DNA from: Delphinapterus leucas
Taxonomy: Eukaryota; Chordata; Mammalia; Artiodactyla; Monodontidae
DNA: 64,000 nt
Assembly: GCF_002288925.2 (NCBI RefSeq)
Contig: NW_022098021.1
Span: 6,512,138-6,576,137, forward strand
Direction of reading: 5' to 3'
The notes beneath the pieces are model-generated. The model did no database searches. It was given only the letters and a program-made list of their open reading frames with translations, and was not told the origin of the DNA. Shown here piece after piece: positions 31,428-43,000 of the stretch (position 1 is the stretch's first letter; every line of letters starts with the position of its first letter). The position numbers and the translations under genes are program-made.

Positions 31428-31586
31428 CCTGACTGGCATTTTGTTTGTTTCGGGGTTTTTTTGGCCTCACCGTGTGGCATGTGGAATCTTAGCTCCCCGA
31501 CCAGGGATTGAACCGACGCCCCCTGCGTTGGGAGCATGGAGTCTTAACCACTGGACCGCCAGGAAGTCCCCTGGCTGGCATTTTGG
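31428..31586 (-). mobile_element. short tRNA-derived SINE, reverse orientation, with target duplication
   Basis: A short cetartiodactyl tRNA-derived SINE of about 130 bp. On the plus strand it starts with T-rich sequence and 'ggcctcaccgtgtggcatgt' and ends 'ccactggaccgccaggaagt'. Flanks CTGACTGGCATTTTG (from 31429) and CTGGCTGGCATTTTG (from about 31571) are a clear duplication differing at one base. It lacks the long 3' extension of the CHR copies at 9.3 and 26.9 kb, so it is a different, shorter family member. Confidence 0.88.
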
Positions 31587-32068
31587 AATCTCTCTGCCGA
31601 AGAGCTAATGAGCGACACCAACAGATAACATGCAGCCAAGGGGAGCTGCTATCTAAAGAAATCCTCCCATTTAAGTGAAGAATTGTTTGACCTGTGACTG
31701 TCAGCCCTTAATTACATGGTGCGTCAGTATTTTAAAAGAACTGTCTCACGAACTAGCGGTTGGGGTCCACGATGGCGCCTGCCCTGGATGTGGACATTTG
31801 AGGTTTCTGTCTGCCAGTGACTTAACCCAAAGAGTTTAATAAAGGAGAGTCTTTGCCAGTGAGGAAGTGACGTTACTATTGCTGGGAAGGTGAAAGAGCT
31901 ACTCAGGAAATATATGAATACAACACAAAAACTGCAGGGTTTTCTCCAAAACAGCAGCAGAGAGAGGAAGCCTAGGGGAATTTCAGGATGGAGTCATCAG
32001 GGGGGCAGTGGTCAAGATGGAGGCGTGGCCGGGCTAAGGCAGAAAGGCGGGCGCCCATCGGACAGAAC

Positions 32069-32093
32069 GGGGGGGTGGGGGTGGGGGGGTGGG
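32069..32093 (+). repeat. G-rich run, potential G-quadruplex
   Basis: A 25-base stretch of G interrupted by single T residues (runs of 7, 5, 7 and 3 G). It fits the four-run pattern of quadruplex-forming DNA. It lies on the template strand of SLC7A1. Confidence 0.7.
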
Positions 32094-32694
32094 CAGGGAG
32101 GAGCACAGTGGTCCCAGGAGAGCGGGGCCCAGCCTGCCAGGAGGCCGGCAGAGGGAGCCGAGGTCAGGGTGCTGCTGCCCACGGTCTAGGCTGAGCTTCT
32201 GCAAGATCTCTTCCGGCTCGACGATGGTTTCCCTGGAAACACACATTCTGGCCTCACACCGATGCATTCTCCTGAGACTCAGAAAATATAATCCACGGCC
32301 CTTTGTGCTCAGGATCCCCTCAGGCCACCTGCCAGGGCCCAGGCAGATCTGTCGATCACCAGGCAAATAAGCCTGTGTGCCGGGAGAGGATGATGTCCCG
32401 CCGCCACGCCCAGTGGGCGCCCCCCAGGAGGCAGACAGCAGCCCCCCCTCTATTTCCCTGCTCCCGGTTCCTGGGCAGCCTCATCAAGTTACCCCCTCCT
32501 GCCCCTCTTAACCAACACTTTCTATTTTTAAAGCCATAGCATCAATGCAGAGACAGACCCTATGGTCTGGGGCCAAGGACCCCTCACCCGTCCTCACTCT
32601 CAAAGGGCAGTGAGTGGGCTCGTTACTAACCCACCGCTTTGCCAAGTCAGAGTCTGAGCCACTTTCCCCTTCTGGGCCCGAGCGATGGTGTCAT

Positions 32695-32790
32695 CAAAGC
32701 CTACGAAGAGGAATGTGATCATTACACGACAAGGTGAATGGACTTAATGCCGCCGAAGTGCGTACTTCAAAATGTACAATAAAAAATAAG
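32695..32790 (+). repeat. L1 3' fragment next to CHR SINE
   Basis: Resembles the L1 3' phrase 'gtgaatggacttaatgccgc' followed by 'gaagtgcgtacttcaaaatg', normally seen as '...taatgccactgaactgtacacttaaaaatgg'. The fragment is cut by the CHR SINE at 32.8 kb. Confidence 0.5.
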
Positions 32791-33095
32791 TAACGGCTTC
32801 CCTGGTGGCGCAGTAGTTAAGAATCTGCCTGCCAATGCAGGGGATACGGGTTCGAGGCCTGGTCCGGGAAGATCCCGCATACCGCAGGGCAACCAACCCC
32901 GCGAGCCACAACTACTGAGCCTGCGCTCTAGAGCCCGCGAGCCACAACTACTGAAGCCCACGCGCCTACAGCCCGTGCTCCGTGACAAGAGAAGCCACCG
33001 CAATGAGAAGCCCACGCACCACAACAAAGAAGAAAAGCAGCCAAAATAAATAGATAAAATAATTTTATGTATATATATAAAAAAGTAACATTCAG
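32791..33095 (+). mobile_element. CHR SINE, long form
   Basis: CHR element starting CGGCTTCCCTGGTGGCGCAG near 32794, with 'tgcctgccaatgcaggggat', repeated 'gccacaactactga' modules, and an A-rich end near 33060. Flanks 'ataaaaaataagtaac' and 'ataaaaaagtaac' (near 33077-33090) look like an imperfect target duplication. Only about 12 bp separate it from the next CHR copy. Antisense to SLC7A1. Confidence 0.9.
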
Positions 33096-33097
33096 AA

Positions 33098-33337
33098 ACT
33101 AAAAAGAGGGCTTCCCTGGTGGCACAGTGGTTGAGAGTCCGCCCGCCGATGCAGGGGACACGGGTTCGGGCCCCGGTCCGGGAAGATCCCACGTGCCGCG
33201 GAGCGGCTGGGCCCGTGAGCCATGGCCGCTGAGCCTGCGCGTCCGGAGCCTGTGCTCTGCAACGGGGGAGGCCACAGCAGTGAGAGGCCCGCGTACTGCA
33301 AAAACAAACAAACAAACAAAAAAAAAAACTAAAAAGA
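33098..33337 (+). mobile_element. CHR SINE (young subfamily) with target-site duplication
   Basis: Short-form CHR copy, same subfamily as that at 16.9 kb ('gagccatggccgctgagcct', ending 'aggcccgcgtactgc'). It is followed by an A-rich tail containing a (CAAA) microsatellite-like run. Flanking duplications AACTAAAAAG occur immediately before the body (about 33099-33108) and after the tail (about 33328-33337). Two CHR insertions of different age therefore sit head-to-tail here. Confidence 0.94.
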
Positions 33338-33339
33338 TT

Positions 33340-33864
33340 CCTCAAAAATCTGAAGTTATTGCTATAGGACCCAACCACTCCTAGATATATAACCAAGGTA
33401 AATGTAAAAAACTCGTTACAAACACTAGCATACAGGTGTTCACGGCAGCATTATTCATAACAGCCCCAAAGCGGTTAAACCACCCGAATGCCCATCAACT
33501 GACGAACGGATAAACAAAGCGCAGTCTACCCACACAAGGGAATATTATTCAGCCATAAAAAGGAATGGAGTACTCATTCATGCTACAGCGTGGATGAACC
33601 TTGAAATCATTACGCTAATGTCACAAAAGTCCATGTACTGTGTTAGTTCAGGTATATGAAATGTCCAGAATAGAGACAGAAAGTAGATGAGTGGCTGCCT
33701 GGGCGGGTGGGTGGGTGGGTGATGAAAATGTTGTAAAATTGTGGGAATGGGTTGCCTAACTGTGGATCTAATAAAAACCACTGAATTTATACTTCAAATG
33801 GATGAACTTTATGGTATTAAATTATATTCAGTAAAGCTGTTTAAAAAAAAAAAAAAAAAAAAAA
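33340..33864 (+). repeat. L1 LINE 3' end with poly(A)
   Basis: About 500 bp of L1 ORF2-downstream sequence in forward orientation. It includes 'cagcattattcataacagcc', 'gaatgcccatcaactgacga' and 'atattattcagccataaaaa', ending in about 24 A (33842-33865). An internal (GGGT) run lies at 33703-33722. No intact ORF. The family and orientation are clear; the subfamily is not. Confidence 0.88.
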
Positions 33865-36800
33865 AGCCGAGAGGCACCCAACCCACAAAGAACTGCCCAG
33901 TAACGGCTTTTCTGTTAAAGGTGCCCAGGCAGACTCTACAACTTCTATCCAAGCTCAGCTGCGAAAGCAGCACTTTGTCCCCCATATTTTAATTCTGCTT
34001 CAAGTCAAAACTCTGCCCTTCCCCACCCCACTCAATCAATAATTATAGCTCTGGCTGCAGCAGATAAGACGGTCTCCACTGTATCTGCACAAGCCATTTA
34101 ATATACGTAACAGTCTTTCTGCTTTGAGAGTTTCACGAACGTGAAATCAGCTCCTGTTTAATAAGCCCTAACTATACGCACTGCCTCTGCTTTTGTCCCG
34201 TTACACTGAACACAGGCTCCAGTTTCAATACACAGCTTAAATTTTCACGGTGACAGGGCACAGAATAATAAAACTGAGGAAGGCTGCAGCAAGTGTTGGT
34301 TTAAATGATACTTAGTTTAAGCTTCTAGCTCACACAGGGCCCAGGGGAGGGGTATCCCTCTTGCTCTGTGTGTGCCTATGGTCCAGGACCTCAGAGAAAA
34401 GTGAATCAGAAGAAAAGATCATCAGGCAGCGAAAAAATTAACAAAATTAACAAAGTCTCTTAGCACCAGCACAGTATTTTCTAAGACCGTCACGGTGCAC
34501 TAACAGGACGAATAAATCACCGGTGAGGCAGGGGAAAGACAGGCCCAGCTTGGGAAGCTGCAAGGAAAAATGCACAGGAGGCGATTTCTGGGGGGGCACT
34601 TCCCGTACCGAATGTTCAGAATGCTCCCAAGGCTCAGCCGCAGACTTCTGTCTGCCAAGGCACACCTGACAGGTGAGTTCACACCACCCTCCTGGGCGTT
34701 CACAGGCTCCGGGTACATCTCCCTGCGGGCAGGTGTCTGCCTGCCCCTCTCCTCCCACGATGTGGCCGTTGACAGCGCGGTGGCTCTGGAGAAGCCTGAG
34801 AAGACAAATGAGCCTTGGATGTGGCCAGGAGAGCAGCCCGGGTCCGGGAACGAGAAGCCTGCCTGTGCAGCCCTGCAGTTACCGAAGGGGATCAGGCAAG
34901 CACTTGCAAGCCTGGGCCTCTGAATTTCTGTACTCCGATAGACTCAATTTGTCCTCCTGGGGCTAAACCACTGGCTGTGTCACTGCAATTCTACACACGA
35001 AGGCAGGCAGAGAAACGTTAACTACAAAGAGTGGATGGTGCCTCCCAAAGGCTCCCGCTCAGGGGGCCCTGCTCCCCGGGAGGGGCACCGCACACCTGCC
35101 ATCGATCAACCGGGACTCAAGTCAAAAATGGCTCTGTTCTCGTTTTCTCCACCAAACTTACACAAAATTTCTTCTCGAGGAGCTTCCTGAGAACATTTTC
35201 ATCTGTGTGAAGTGGTCCCAACGCGCTGCACATGAAGTAGGAAACAGGAAGGCCGGCGCTGGGAAGGAATTACTAGATGACCTACAACATTCCGAACCAG
35301 GCTCCCAGCACACCACCCTCAAGAGTCTCTGCTGGATCTGCGTGCCTCATACTGTTGTCATACTGTTCCTTAAAGGAATCCACCTTTTCATAATTAAAAT
35401 GTTTTCAGAAAACCTGTATTCGTCTCATAAATGGAGCACCACCAAAAGATATGAAATCAGAGACGAAACTCAGCTCCGTCATCCCACGGGAGCGCCGTCT
35501 GCTTCCTGCGGGGACCCCGAAGGGTAGGGCCTGACAGGTAGTGAGCGCCCGGCGTGTCAGCATCTAACAGACGTTAGAATTTAACGCACTATTACGATAA
35601 AAATGTTCGCGTTCTCCCTGAAATCACCTCGCACGCAGAGCACACCCAGCACGCTCTGGCCCACGAGCTGGCGAACTGCGGCACTTGGGCCCATTTTTGT
35701 GTTGACCCTGAGTTCAGAGTAGTTTCTGTTAAGTTGGTTGAAAACAAAAAAATAAAAAAGAGGAAGAGGAAGATGAAGATCATTATTCGACAGAGACCAC
35801 GTGCAGCCCAAAAAGCCAAAAATATTTGCTACCCAGCCCTCTTCAGCTCGTTCTCATTACACCTCTACTTTGCCAATGAGGCGACCCAAGACCAATTCCG
35901 CTGAATGACTCAGGTCCACCGCACACAGGTCTTCAGGCTTTTGATAAAGGAATTCCACCCAAGAGGCCATCAGTTAAACGCTTTCAAAACAGGCCTCCGT
36001 CCAACCACTTCAACGTCATTATAAGGAGTGAGTCTCGTCTACAGCAAACCAGATGGGGGCGGGAGCAGGGCCGGGACACAATTCCTCCACCTGTTCTCGC
36101 CCGCCTCCTCAGCCCCCACCACTCCACCCCTCCCACCAGGCACTGAGGCTCACCTGTGTGCATCCTGATCACTCCGGCACCCGCAGGTGAGGGAGGAGAC
36201 CCCCGGGATGGAAGACCCCTCCGCACCGCCAGCTGCAGCCCCCTGGTTACCCGAGACAGGCCGCTAACACGCCGGACCACCCCTGCCCTGTCCCCGCCTC
36301 TGTAAGCAGGTACTAAACTCACTTCACACGACCCGGTCTGAGAGTGCCCTGCTGCCCGCAGGGGCCCTGATGGCTGCGGCCCTGCAGGCAGTGAGCTCTG
36401 GATGTCTGCAGCTGCTAACGTCCCGTCAAGAACGCGGGCAGCCAGGCCACCCCACCGACAAGGCCTCTATTATAGAGCCGCACAGCTGGACGGGCCTTGA
36501 AGCCTCTGGTGGCCCCTCCCCCCCCAAAGGGCGCAGCTCCGGGGCCAGCCTAGACCCCCCTCACTCTCAAAACTGCCCAGAGTCTAGTGATTCGTTGTAA
36601 CAACACACTGCATTATAAGAAGGCATTTTTTAAAAATCTTCAATTTAATGAAATCTGAGCAGCTGGTATGTCACAGACATGTCCCAGTCACATTACACAA
36701 AGTAGGTTAATAGAAAGAAGAGGTCAGGACGGGGGGCAGGTTTCCTGACATAACGCGGAAGCTCTCTCACAGCCTCATTCTCGCACTGCCTGGCCTGGCC

Positions 36801-37108
36801 CACGGAGTGAAAACACGTGGTAGCTCCTGCCTGAGCGTGAACCCCTGGGCAGGTGTGGTCACAATGTCCTTATGGCACAGAATGAAGTGGCCACCGTGCC
36901 CGGCGGTGCCTCTTCTGAAGGTCCTCTGCCCTGACCTCAGCATGAAGAGACCACAGGGATCCCGGCACCCGGGGGAGGGGGGGAGCTGGAAGCTCGGCCC
37001 AAGTTACTGATCTGTTGAACCAAGCACATGCGAGATGGACACACCTTTCCTACATCCCATTTTATCAGAAGTCCCAGTGCCCCCGAGCTGGGTGCGCTCG
37101 GGCACGCA

Positions 37109-37176
37109 TCACTACCCGGTTTTCTGATGGAAAGACTGCTCCGTTTCGGCCTCACCACCTGAAAACCGGGTAGTGA
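37109..37176. repeat. perfect 16-bp inverted repeat with 36-nt loop
   Basis: Left arm TCACTACCCGGTTTTC (37109-37124) is the exact reverse complement of the right arm GAAAACCGGGTAGTGA (37161-37176). The intervening 36 bases are not palindromic. I could not assign it to a known repeat family. The transcript could fold into a stable stem of 16 base pairs. Confidence 0.85.
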
Positions 37177-37579
37177 GTCTTGCCTCCCCTACGCCTCCCC
37201 ACCCGACCCCTGCCTGCTCCCGGCTGTGGAGGTCAAAGAGCAGAGAGGGAAGAGCGAGGTCAACGTCTCAGACGCAACCGGGTTCAGAATATGGCGGGCA
37301 AGTGACTTACCTTCCCCGGGCTCCCTCTCCCTCTGCATAGTTGCCTCCCGGTCAGGGGCAGGGCCCAGCGGATTAACACGTGCGGGGCCCTGAGGAGCAG
37401 CTGGCACACAGGAAGCACTGGTTAGTACTAGTTTCTTAATCTGTAAGAGATCTTACTAACAACCAGCAGGTAAAGTGCTCTGAAGACTAAGCAGGTACTT
37501 TAAACGACAACTGTGTTTAATTATATGAAGGCATCCTGTAATTGACCGTGCACCAAGCAAGCATACAGTCTAAAAAGTA

Positions 37580-37643
37580 CTGGGTTGGCCAAAAAGTTTG
37601 TCATCTTATGCGAAAACCCGGACGAACTTTTTGGCCAAACCAA
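37580..37643. mobile_element. mariner-type MITE hairpin, copy 2
   Basis: Second short mariner derivative. It begins TGGGTTGGCCAAAAAGTTTG (37581-37600) and ends ACTTTTTGGCCAAACCA, with TA on both sides (37578-37579 and 37644-37645). The internal segment 'gcgaaaacccggac' differs from copy 1. No transposase is present. Confidence 0.85.
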
Positions 37644-38749
37644 TAAAAATAAGCTTACTGTTTGACTTATTTCCATCCGTACCAGTTCAGATGGTTGAAG
37701 GTTTGAGGGCTACTGCCTCAAAATACTTAAATTGACTTAAAACTGTTAAAAATATTAAGTATATGAAATGTACAAAGAAATAGACATACACATTACAACT
37801 AATATTGAGTTTTTGACCACTGATTTTTATTTCTGAATCTGTAAACATCCCGGTTTCTGTAGTGCTGACAGCCGCCGTCGTCCGCCGTCGTCCGCGGTGC
37901 GTGGGTCGGGGGCTGGCGGTGACCGTGGCCGTCCTGGTGTCCGCTGTCATTTAGGAGCCAGGGTGGGGGGGCTGCTCTGGGAGCCTCCTTCACAAGCGAG
38001 CAGGTCAGACGGTGCGGGCTGCGGGCTGACACCACTCCACCCAGGGGCCTCTTCACCTGTTTGGCTCTCGGGCCAAATCCGGCCACGTTAGGAAATGAAA
38101 TGCTCTGTTTTACCTGCCCTGCCGCGGGGGCGGCTGCTTCCACTGCGAACCCCCTGGCGGAAAGCGATGCCCAGTCGAGAGGCCACTTTCCTCCTGCCAG
38201 GAGGTCTGGACGCGCACAAAGCCCAGTTATTTGTTTTGCCAAACTGTATATACATTGAATGGAAATGTTTGTTTTCTGTGTCCCACTCTACGTCTCAAGA
38301 GACAAATGATTAAAGAAGAAATTCAAGGGCATCTTTTTTCCGCTCATCGCCTCCAACCTGGTTATATTAAGAGCCCCACTTCCTGCCTTTTAACTTACGT
38401 TTCTGCCGGCCTATCATCCACTCTTCTTTGTTGACCTTTACGTGTACAATGTTGCTTCAAAACCCTTCTTCAAAGGAAAGGTCAGAGTGAAATGTCACCG
38501 GGAACGATGCCAGATGGCCAGCAGCCAGGGGCACCCGCTCCCAGAGCTGAGCTTACCTGTGGGGTGTGTGACCCAGGGACCAAAGGCAGGAGGGACAGCC
38601 CGCGGCTGGACCCCCTGACCTACTGCCGGCCACGCCCACAGCGGAGAAGCCCAGTTCACCAGCCCAGACCCCCAGGACCCCCAGGACCCCCCATCCAAGA
38701 GCTGCTTACGGTGCATCCACCGCACGCACACGCTCTGTTGGAACTGTAG

Positions 38750-39190
38750 GTGACAGAGAAAGCTCCGTGCTCCCTGCCCTGGAGGTTGGTCATTTAACAG
38801 GAGAAAGGACATTAAAAAAAAACACACAGAGTGAATATGTAAGAGGATTTCCAAAAGGTGGAGGGTTGGGAAGCTGAAAGAAACCTCTAAGGTTACTGCA
38901 CAGGACAAAAGATGGCTGTGACAGATGGGGAAGAAAGGACCGACAGGATGCAATAAGTGACAACAGTAGAGGCAAGAGATGGGAACGAGTCAAAGGTAAC
39001 TCTAAGCTCTCAAGCCTGGGAGACTGGAAGACTGAGGACTCGTAAAGAGGCAACGTCAAGAACACACATTCGGGTGGCAAAATCCAAGTCCAGGTTTGGA
39101 AGCACTGAGTTCGAGGTGAGGGTGAGACCAAAGGAGATGCTGCGACCTGCCATTCTGACTCCACCACTCACTCTCTCAGCTCTGGTTTAC
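38750..39190 (+). repeat. possible ancient interspersed repeat, family not assigned
   Basis: The stretch reads like a very common old mammalian repeat: 'ggacattaaaaaaaaacaca', then 'ggaccgacaggatgcaataa', 'gtcaaaggtaactctaagct' and 'gcactgagttcgaggtgagg'. I recognise the style and order of phrases but cannot name the family. The open frames seen on the reverse strand here are therefore not taken as genes. Confidence 0.35.
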
Positions 39191-39895
39191 AAAATACAAG
39201 TGATCCCAGGCTCACAAAAGCAGCGCGTTAGCAGCACGGAAGACCAGCGCCGGCTCACGCTAGAGAACTAAACTAACCAACATACCAACTAGAGACAAGC
39301 AACACATACGCACAACTGGCAAAGGCCAACTGAGTACGTTAACAATTCAAATCTGCAAAACCTGATCTAGAAAAACTGCACTCGGAAGGAATAAATGGCA
39401 CAAAAGAAACAGTGGCTAAAGCTAAAATCACCAGAATCTGCTGTGGACAAATGGCTGAAAATGCTGGCAATGTAAATGCAATGTAATTTACCCTGATGAG
39501 AATAATTTCAGAAAAAAGCAAAATTTGAATGGTTTGTCTGTGCTCTAAAAACTTAATGACTTAAACTGAAGTTCACTCAGGGAAACTTTTTCATCCAAAA
39601 TTCATCTGTGATGATATTTCTGATAAAGTATTTATATTCACAAACAGAGTCAAAACATCCTCAGAACAGAACCGTGTGTCAAAATGCCCTGTGTTCAGCA
39701 GCACAGACACCCGGCACACAGCGGGGCACGCGAGCAGCTGCAGCAAAGGCTCCAGGTGGGGCTTGTGCAGGGGTCAGTGCCGACAGGGGGCTCGGGCGGG
39801 AAGCTGGCTGCTAAGAGCCCTGTGGGGAACAGGCCCACGCTTTGAGCCCAAGGAGGAAGCATCGCTCTAGGGAAGGGGAAAGAGCAACCTTAAAA

Positions 39896-40034
39896 AGAGT
39901 CCAAAGCAGGACTTGCCTGGTGGTCCAGCAGTTAAGACTCCGCGCTTCCAATGCACGGGGCACGGGTTCGATCCCTGGTCAGGGAACTAAGATCCCACAA
40001 GCCGTGTGGTGCAACCAAAAAGTCCAAAGCAGCT
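39896..40034 (+). mobile_element. short tRNA-derived SINE with target-site duplication
   Basis: About 110-bp tRNA-derived SINE, body 'ggacttgcctggtggtccag' to 'gccgtgtggtgcaaccaaaa', with B-box-like GGGTTCGATCCC. Flanking duplications AGAGTCCAAAGCAG and AAAGTCCAAAGCAG differ at one base. Same short family as the reversed copy at 31.4 kb, in the opposite orientation. Confidence 0.9.
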
Positions 40035-43000
40035 GGACTTTCCTGAAGTGGAGAAAGGGGTGTGACTCCATGTTTCTCCCTGAGGCCCACACCCTCACCT
40101 CTCGATGTGAGCCAGGAGCCAAAACAAGGCCAGATGAAATACAGGATGCCCACTTGAATCAGAATTTCACATGAACAACGAATAATGGCTTAGTGTATCA
40201 TAATTATGTCCCAAATATTGCCAATAAATATCTTTTCAGTATAAAAAAAGTTGTACTAAAAAAGTATCCATTGCTTACCTACAATTCAAATTTAACTGCA
40301 TGTCCAAATTTAACTAGTCACCCGTCCAGCATTTTTAGTTGCTCAACCTGGGAACCCTCGCCTGGTGTCCACGGCCCAGGCCTGAGCACCTCACCTCCAC
40401 CCACACCCTCCGTGCCCCTGACCACCAGCCCTGAGTTCCACAGACGGCCTCTCTGCAAAGGCCTTTCTGCAGACCAAGCAGCAAGTAAAGACCCCCCCCC
40501 ACATCCGTATCTAACGAGCCTCCCCCCCAACACACACATACTGTGCATGGAGGAAGCTGCCACCACAGACTCAGAAAAGGAGAGAGTCTGCGGGAAAAAG
40601 GGAATGGCCAAGCGTGTGAAACATTTCAGAGACAACAGGGGGTGCGGGCTGATGACAGACCACTAGAGGGTCTAATGAGAAAAGACTGTCTAAAAGTGAG
40701 CAGTTTCAGTAGGAGCTTAGTTTCCAGAGGGATGAAAACAGGTGCTAGCTAAGAGTCTGGCATCCTCTCTAGTCAGCTGAATCGTAAAGAAATGGCTTCT
40801 CAGCCAACGGCTTGCATCTTCACGGTGCCTGCAGAGATGCCACAGAACGTGCCCTGTAAGGACCAGCCAGCACTTGGGTAACTCAGGCAAGTGCCTGTGG
40901 GCAGCCAATCAATGCTGCTGCGTGAATGAATGAATCTACACTTTCTCAAAGCACTTGTTCTGAAATTTGAAATCATACATAATCACTGAAAATCGAAGTC
41001 TAGGGTCAATCTTCCATTCCCTGGCACGCACCACGGTAGCTAACGTTCTTTGCTCTTTCACTAGTCATGGCTGAGGATTATTTGTAGGGCGAGTCATGAG
41101 CATCTGTGCTGGGCCCAAACCAAACAAATGAACCAAAAACACCTGCTATTCCACCGGATGACGCACACGTTAAGATTCACAGGCACAAAGCCGAGAAGCA
41201 AGGCCACCACTTCCCAAACTAAAGTCACTCTAGTTCCGAACCCGTTATTTTCTACGCCCCTTTGTGTAACTGTCGTGGCTGGTATTTAGTTACGGGAGTG
41301 CTTAATCAAACAAACATCCAAGAACACCACAATTTTCTTATTTATACATAAAAGTATTATTCAACCCCACGCCAATTTCCCTTGCTCTGTGCTGGAAGAA
41401 ATCCCAAGGACGCCTTATCAAAGCAAAAAACTTCAAAAAAAAGAGGACGACATATATTTTTAAAAAGAGAGTACTGCATATTGCTTCTAACTTAGGATAA
41501 ATCCCCAGCATACTTTGAGTTTTTATAAAGGAACTTTTATTTGCTTTGCTACTATGAAGTTTCCATTCTGCTAAAAGGCCCCTAATTTAGAATTTACAAA
41601 CAAATCGAGCCTGGACAAAGTGAACGCTGTGTTGAGCTTTGGGATACAATATCACCCGGCATCAAGCAAACGTGCTCTACGTCTCTGCTGCTAAACGTTT
41701 AGGTATTTTATGATGGAGTAAAAAACCTAAGCTAAAAGCGGGTTTAATGCTCAAATTAAACCAAAGGTTTTTCATACCAATGCCTGAAACGTTTAAATTC
41801 AAATGGAGTCTGTGTTCTTAGTACTTGTTTTTTTCAAACCTGGCCCAAGGGAATGTATCTCTGTCCTCATGCGGGGGACACTGGTGCCAGCTCCGGTTGT
41901 CTGCCGCTGCCTTGCAGCTTCTAAGGAAGGACCTATCCACCCACAGCTCACCATTCAGTGCTGGAGATACACTTTTTATTATTAATTTTCAGCAAACGTC
42001 ATTAATGCTCAGGGTTGCCTAGCGCTCCTGTGAACAAGAGCAAACACTCACAGGACCGGCAGAGTCAAGGAAGACCATGCTTTCTGCAGGTGGAAAGAAC
42101 CACACGACTGTCTCAGCTGAGACCCACCAATGTTCTAACAGCAGGGAGACAGTTACTCCACTGACACAGTCCTAACACTGGGGGTTGGTCACTGCACCAT
42201 ATCTTTGGTTTCTTGGGACCCCAATTCGCCCTAAAGGCTGACACCAACAATACCAATCTCAAATCAGACCTACAGTACTTCGTGGGGCTGGGGAATGTCA
42301 GACTTGGAAGGAAGGTGCTCCGGGTCACCTGCTCCTCCTGTGCCGATGGCCTTACCTGAGGCCATCCGCTGAGGACCCCTGTCAGATGAGGGCACTGTGG
42401 TCTTTCCAGACGACAAACGTGCCGTGTCTACCGACGGTAAAAGTCAATGGAAGAACGAAAAGTACAGACAAGGGGAAGGAACACCCGCTGGCCAAGCGCT
42501 GAGTGCAGCCCCGGGCTGAGGGTCCCGGTCGGCCACGCTCCCTCGGTTCCCAGACGGCCCAGCGGGCAGCGCCCACCTGAAGGATGCAGGCCCTGGGCTG
42601 GAACCCAGGTCTGTCTGGCACCTGGTGCTCCCACTTCCCATCCAGGCGGCCCAGGTGAGAGGAGCCCTTGCCGTGGCTGGTCGTCTCCACTGCTGATTTT
42701 CATTATCGATTACCTACATTTAAATGCCAATATGAAACTTTACAAACTCTCAACAGAGAAGCACAAGGCCAATTCTAGAATCCAACTACAATTCCCTACA
42801 TAATGTGGTCTGCTGTCACTGGGGTCTGACGTGGCTAAGGTACGGTGACCTTGACAGTCAGACGGGGCTGAAGGCGCCCTCGCCGGGCGCCTCTCCTCTG
42901 TGCCACCTTCTCTGTGGCTGACTTTGCTCCTGGCGGCGTCCTGTTGGCCCTGACACCGTGCTCCCACCCAAGTGGGTCAGGGTCTGCAGAAGCAGGGCAC

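Noticed and set aside
32767..33396. 209-codon minus-strand frame with repeated segments
   Set aside because: It is the translation of two CHR SINEs in tandem; the repeated peptide phrases are SINE sequence, not protein repeats.
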